Part shown: piece by piece, positions 62,006-64,000 of the stretch | Layout of the letters: each line of letters opens with the position of its first letter | Numbering within the stretch: position 1 is the stretch's first letter | Source of the DNA: Peribacillus frigoritolerans | GTDB lineage: Bacteria > Bacillota > Bacilli > Bacillales > DSM-1321 | Assembly: GCA_030562215.1 (NCBI GenBank) | Contig: JAUPFL010000001.1 | Span: 1,972,501-2,036,500, forward strand | Reading direction: 5' to 3' | Length of the DNA: 64,000 nt | Position numbers and translations under genes: made by a program | Notes under the pieces: generated by a model | The model's database searches: none | What the model saw: only the letters and a program-made list of their open reading frames with translations | Told to the model about the DNA's origin: nothing

Positions 62006-62406
62006 TTGAAAAAAGTCATCGTAATGCTAATGGGGATTTTTTTAATCATACAAGCAGGGTCCATTTCAGCACAGGCCCAAAAACCGATTACGAAAAATAC
62101 GGAAAGATTGCTATTACAGTAGTGCAGGCAGATTATCCTGAAGTTGAGATTACCGACTACGAATATAAGGGCAGAAAAACTGTGGCGAAAAATCTCGTCG
62201 AAGACGATTTCAGATTTTTGGTCGAGGATAAAGGTCAGGAGTTCAATGTCATCGTGACCGTACAACATGATTTGAAAAATGAAAAATTACTTAGTTTGAA
62301 GGTCATGGAGCAAAAGGAAAGTGAGATCAGGACAAACGGAAATTCCAGGTATGCATCTTACCGAACATCTTCACCTCGAGAAGATGTTTTTTTCTTATTT
62401 CTTTAA
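62006..62406 (+). CDS. Secreted DUF3889 family protein (YqzG-like), one or two frame breaks
   Basis: A small exported protein. Signal peptide MLMGIFLIIQAGSISAQAQ within the first 26 residues, then after a shift near 62075 YEKYGKIAITVVQADYPEVE, ITDYEYKGRKTVAKNLVEDD and FRFLVEDKGQEFNVIVTVQ. This is the DUF3889/YqzG pattern (a PepSY-like alpha-beta unit). TTG 62006 follows GGAGGAAA. The last residues (TSSPREDVFFLFL) read into a terminator hairpin, so the true C-terminus is probably earlier, through another indel near 62310-62330. It lies downstream of the M14 peptidase. Confidence 0.72.
62364..62394 (+). terminator. Terminator overlapping the annotated end of the DUF3889 gene
   Basis: aacatcttc / gaagatgtt with a short loop and T7. 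Confidence 0.8.
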
Positions 62407-62563
62407 AGGTTGTCCGGAAAATGAGGGATATCGGCATGGGTGTTAAAGGAAAGTGATGCCAATACGGTCAGCTGCCATGAAGTTTTAATTGCATTTATGA
62501 GCAGCTAACCAGTATAGTTAGTATCAGATTGAAACAATAAGCTTGATGGTAGGGATTTAGAAA

Positions 62564-63444
62564 ATGAGAAAGTTTAAGAAAGTTTATGTGGAAATTACGA
62601 ATATATGTAATTTGAAGTGTAATTTTTGCCCAAGTTCCAGCTTGCAAAGGACCCTGAAATTCATGGATCCTGAAGGGTTTACGGATGTTATCAAGAAAAT
62701 CAAACCACACACCGATCATATTTATTTTCATTTGATGGGTGAACCGTTTTTAAATAAAAATTTGGGTACATTCCTGGATATCAGTGCTGAAAATGACTTG
62801 AAGGTTAATATTACAACGAACGGTACTTTGATTCAAAAGGTCAAAGACAAGCTGCTCTCCAAAAAAGCCCTTCGGCAGGTGAATATTTCACTTCATAGCT
62901 TTGAGGCAAACGATACAAGCAATAGTCTTGACTCTTATGTCAGTAATATTGCCGATTTCATAAATGAAGCAAACGAAAAAGTGAAGTGATTTGTGCCATT
63001 CGTTTATGGAATATGGATACGGCTGAATTAAAAGCGAGTAATGGCCTGAACGATGATATTCTGAGCATGCTGGAGGAGAAGCTTTCATTGGACATTCGCT
63101 TAAGTGAAGCTCTTCAGCAAAAGAATAATATTAAGTTGAGGGACCGGGTTTATATAAACATGGCCGAAAAATTCGAGTGGCCGGAATTGGACCGTGACAT
63201 TATCGATGAAAATATTTTCTGCTATGCTCTTAGAGATCAGTTAGGTATCTTGGTGGATGGTACAGTCGTACCTTGTTGCTTGGATAGTGAAGGGAAAATA
63301 CCGCTTGGAAATATATTCGAAACATCACTTGAAGACATTTTAAATGGTGAACGGGCTAAAAATATGTATGATGGTTTCTCAAGAAGATGTGCAGTTGAAG
63401 AACTATGTAAACGGTGTGGCTACGCAAAGCGTCATAAAAAATAG
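62564..63444 (+). CDS. Radical SAM/SPASM protein, one frame break
   Basis: About 293 aa. The radical SAM cluster CxxxCxxC is CNLKCNFC (residues 15-22), followed by GEPFLNKN and NITTNGTL, SAM-binding elements. After a break near 62985 the C-terminal SPASM-type cysteines appear: FCYALRDQ, GTVVPCCLDSEGKIPLGNIF, and RRCAVEELCKRCGYAKRH. Such proteins modify peptides or enzymes, but no precursor peptide is evident in the 300 bases upstream. GGTAGGG is a weak ribosome-binding site. Confidence 0.87.
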
Positions 63445-63479
63445 ACGAAGGAAAATTACGGAGTTCATCTTCGTGGTTT

Positions 63480-63761
63480 CAGACTGTAGACAAACTCGAT
63501 GAAAACTCAGTTTGCCTGCAGTTTTTTTATTTGAAAAGTTCAATTTATTTCAGAGACTGCTCCCTTTCTTTGGTAGACGTTGATTTCCTCTCCAGGCACT
63601 CGCTTTCCGCGGGCGGTCCGCCCTCGGCGTCTTTGCGCCTGTGGGGTCTCCCTTGGACGCGCTTTTCCCGCAGGAGTCTCGCAAATCTCTTCAATCCAAT
63701 GGGATTACAGTAAAAAACATCCTCTCTATTCGTACTCCGAACTCCATTTGTCGCCAAACTG
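63480..63761 (+). mobile_element. 282-bp IS1182-related MITE
   Basis: Ends cagactgtagacaaactc and ccaaactg (reverse complement cagtttggcgacaaat) match the IS at 51847-53577. The GC-rich core (cgctttccgcgggcggtcc ... cccgcaggagtctcgca) is almost the same as the IS leader. There is no coding capacity. It lies at the centre of a palindrome: gtggttt before and aaaccac after it, without a direct repeat, so it appears inserted in the hairpin loop after the radical SAM gene. Confidence 0.75.
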
Positions 63762-63953
63762 AAACCACCGGGTCCATCTCTGTGTTTTTTGTGCTTGAGG
63801 ACATTGCCACCATCCTTTATTATTAAAAATTCAGAATATTATTGTTTTATTAAAAGTCCCGTGATAAAATACTCTCTATTATTGATGAAGTTAGAACTTC
63901 ATATTGTCATATAAAAAGTTTTGGATTCATATCTTGCTTTAGAGGGGATGTTT

Positions 63954-64000
63954 ATGGATTTACAGCAAAAAGTTAAAGAAGTATTCCCTGGTTTATCAAC
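63954..64000 (+). CDS. Start of a gene cut by the window edge
   Basis: Only MDLQQKVKEVFPGLS is visible, after AGAGGGGATGTTT. Too short to identify. Confidence 0.5.
   Translation, partial: MDLQQKVKEVFPGLS

Noticed and set aside
62564..63444. Possible RiPP cluster around the radical SAM/SPASM gene
   Set aside because: No precursor-like small ORF, leader motif, protease or exporter was found next to it; the downstream neighbour is a MITE.

Overview
The window looks like a chromosomal segment of a low-GC, endospore-forming Bacillaceae bacterium, most likely Peribacillus (the Bacillus simplex group). The sporulation genes prkA and yhbH, a spore-type glcU-gdh pair, a c-di-AMP riboswitch in front of kimA, and gene neighbourhoods shared with Bacillus subtilis (yhcU, yhcX, pgcA, azr and yhdB; ald and adeR) all point that way. 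The genus is inferred from overall resemblance and was not tested by a search. No rRNA, tRNA or CRISPR array was seen.

Layout. 0-6.4 kb: an amino-acid permease, prkA, two small genes and yhbH. 6.7-12.7 kb (mostly minus): a CynX-type MFS transporter with its GntR regulator, a second amino-acid permease, and a cytochrome P450 followed by a small ORF. 12.8-19.9 kb: a small divergent ORF beside a decayed c-di-AMP aptamer, gtaB, a three-gene membrane/glycosyltransferase/GtrA operon, then an intact c-di-AMP riboswitch and kimA. 19.9-21.1 kb: a repeat element whose interior is amplified in tandem. 21.4-26.7 kb: an amine-catabolism cluster (AraC regulator, aldehyde dehydrogenase, copper amine oxidase, Met/His-rich membrane protein). 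26.9-33.7 kb: glcU-gdh, FMN reductase, BASS transporter, Rrf2 regulator and nitroreductase, signal peptidase and cobT. 33.8-37.1 kb: a sigma-54 activator divergent from an indolepyruvate-type decarboxylase. 37.3-42.6 kb: a LysM/NlpC-P60 wall hydrolase, 3-methyladenine glycosylase, a drug-efflux MFS and proC. 43.3-49.7 kb (minus): ald, ecsC, adeR and two PiT phosphate-permease loci. 50.1-54.5 kb: an aldo/keto reductase, GlsB, an IS1182-family element inserted in a terminator, and a pseudouridine synthase. 54.7-64 kb: the yhcU-yhdB-like region, M14 peptidase, a radical SAM protein and a short relative of the IS.

Sequence quality dominates the reading. About half of the protein genes, including housekeeping ones such as proC, ald and prkA, are split by one- or two-base shifts, mostly single-base losses in homopolymers. 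Restoring those bases gives full-length family members (prkA returns to exactly 631 codons). I therefore treat most breaks as sequencing or assembly errors and give the whole reconstructed gene span. Exceptions that look like real decay are the transposase (in-frame stop), a glcD-like remnant, and a degenerate copy of a small ORF.

Functional links. pgcA and gtaB together make UDP-glucose. The amine oxidase and aldehyde dehydrogenase would turn aryl or alkyl amines into acids, and the decarboxylase could make the same kind of aldehyde from aryl-pyruvates. AdeR is the known type of activator of ald. bdbC and a thioredoxin-like partner form a coupled thiol-oxidation pair. The dispersed repeats at 8.7, 19.9 and 63.5 kb share ends and a GC-rich core with the IS1182 element and are probably its non-autonomous relatives.
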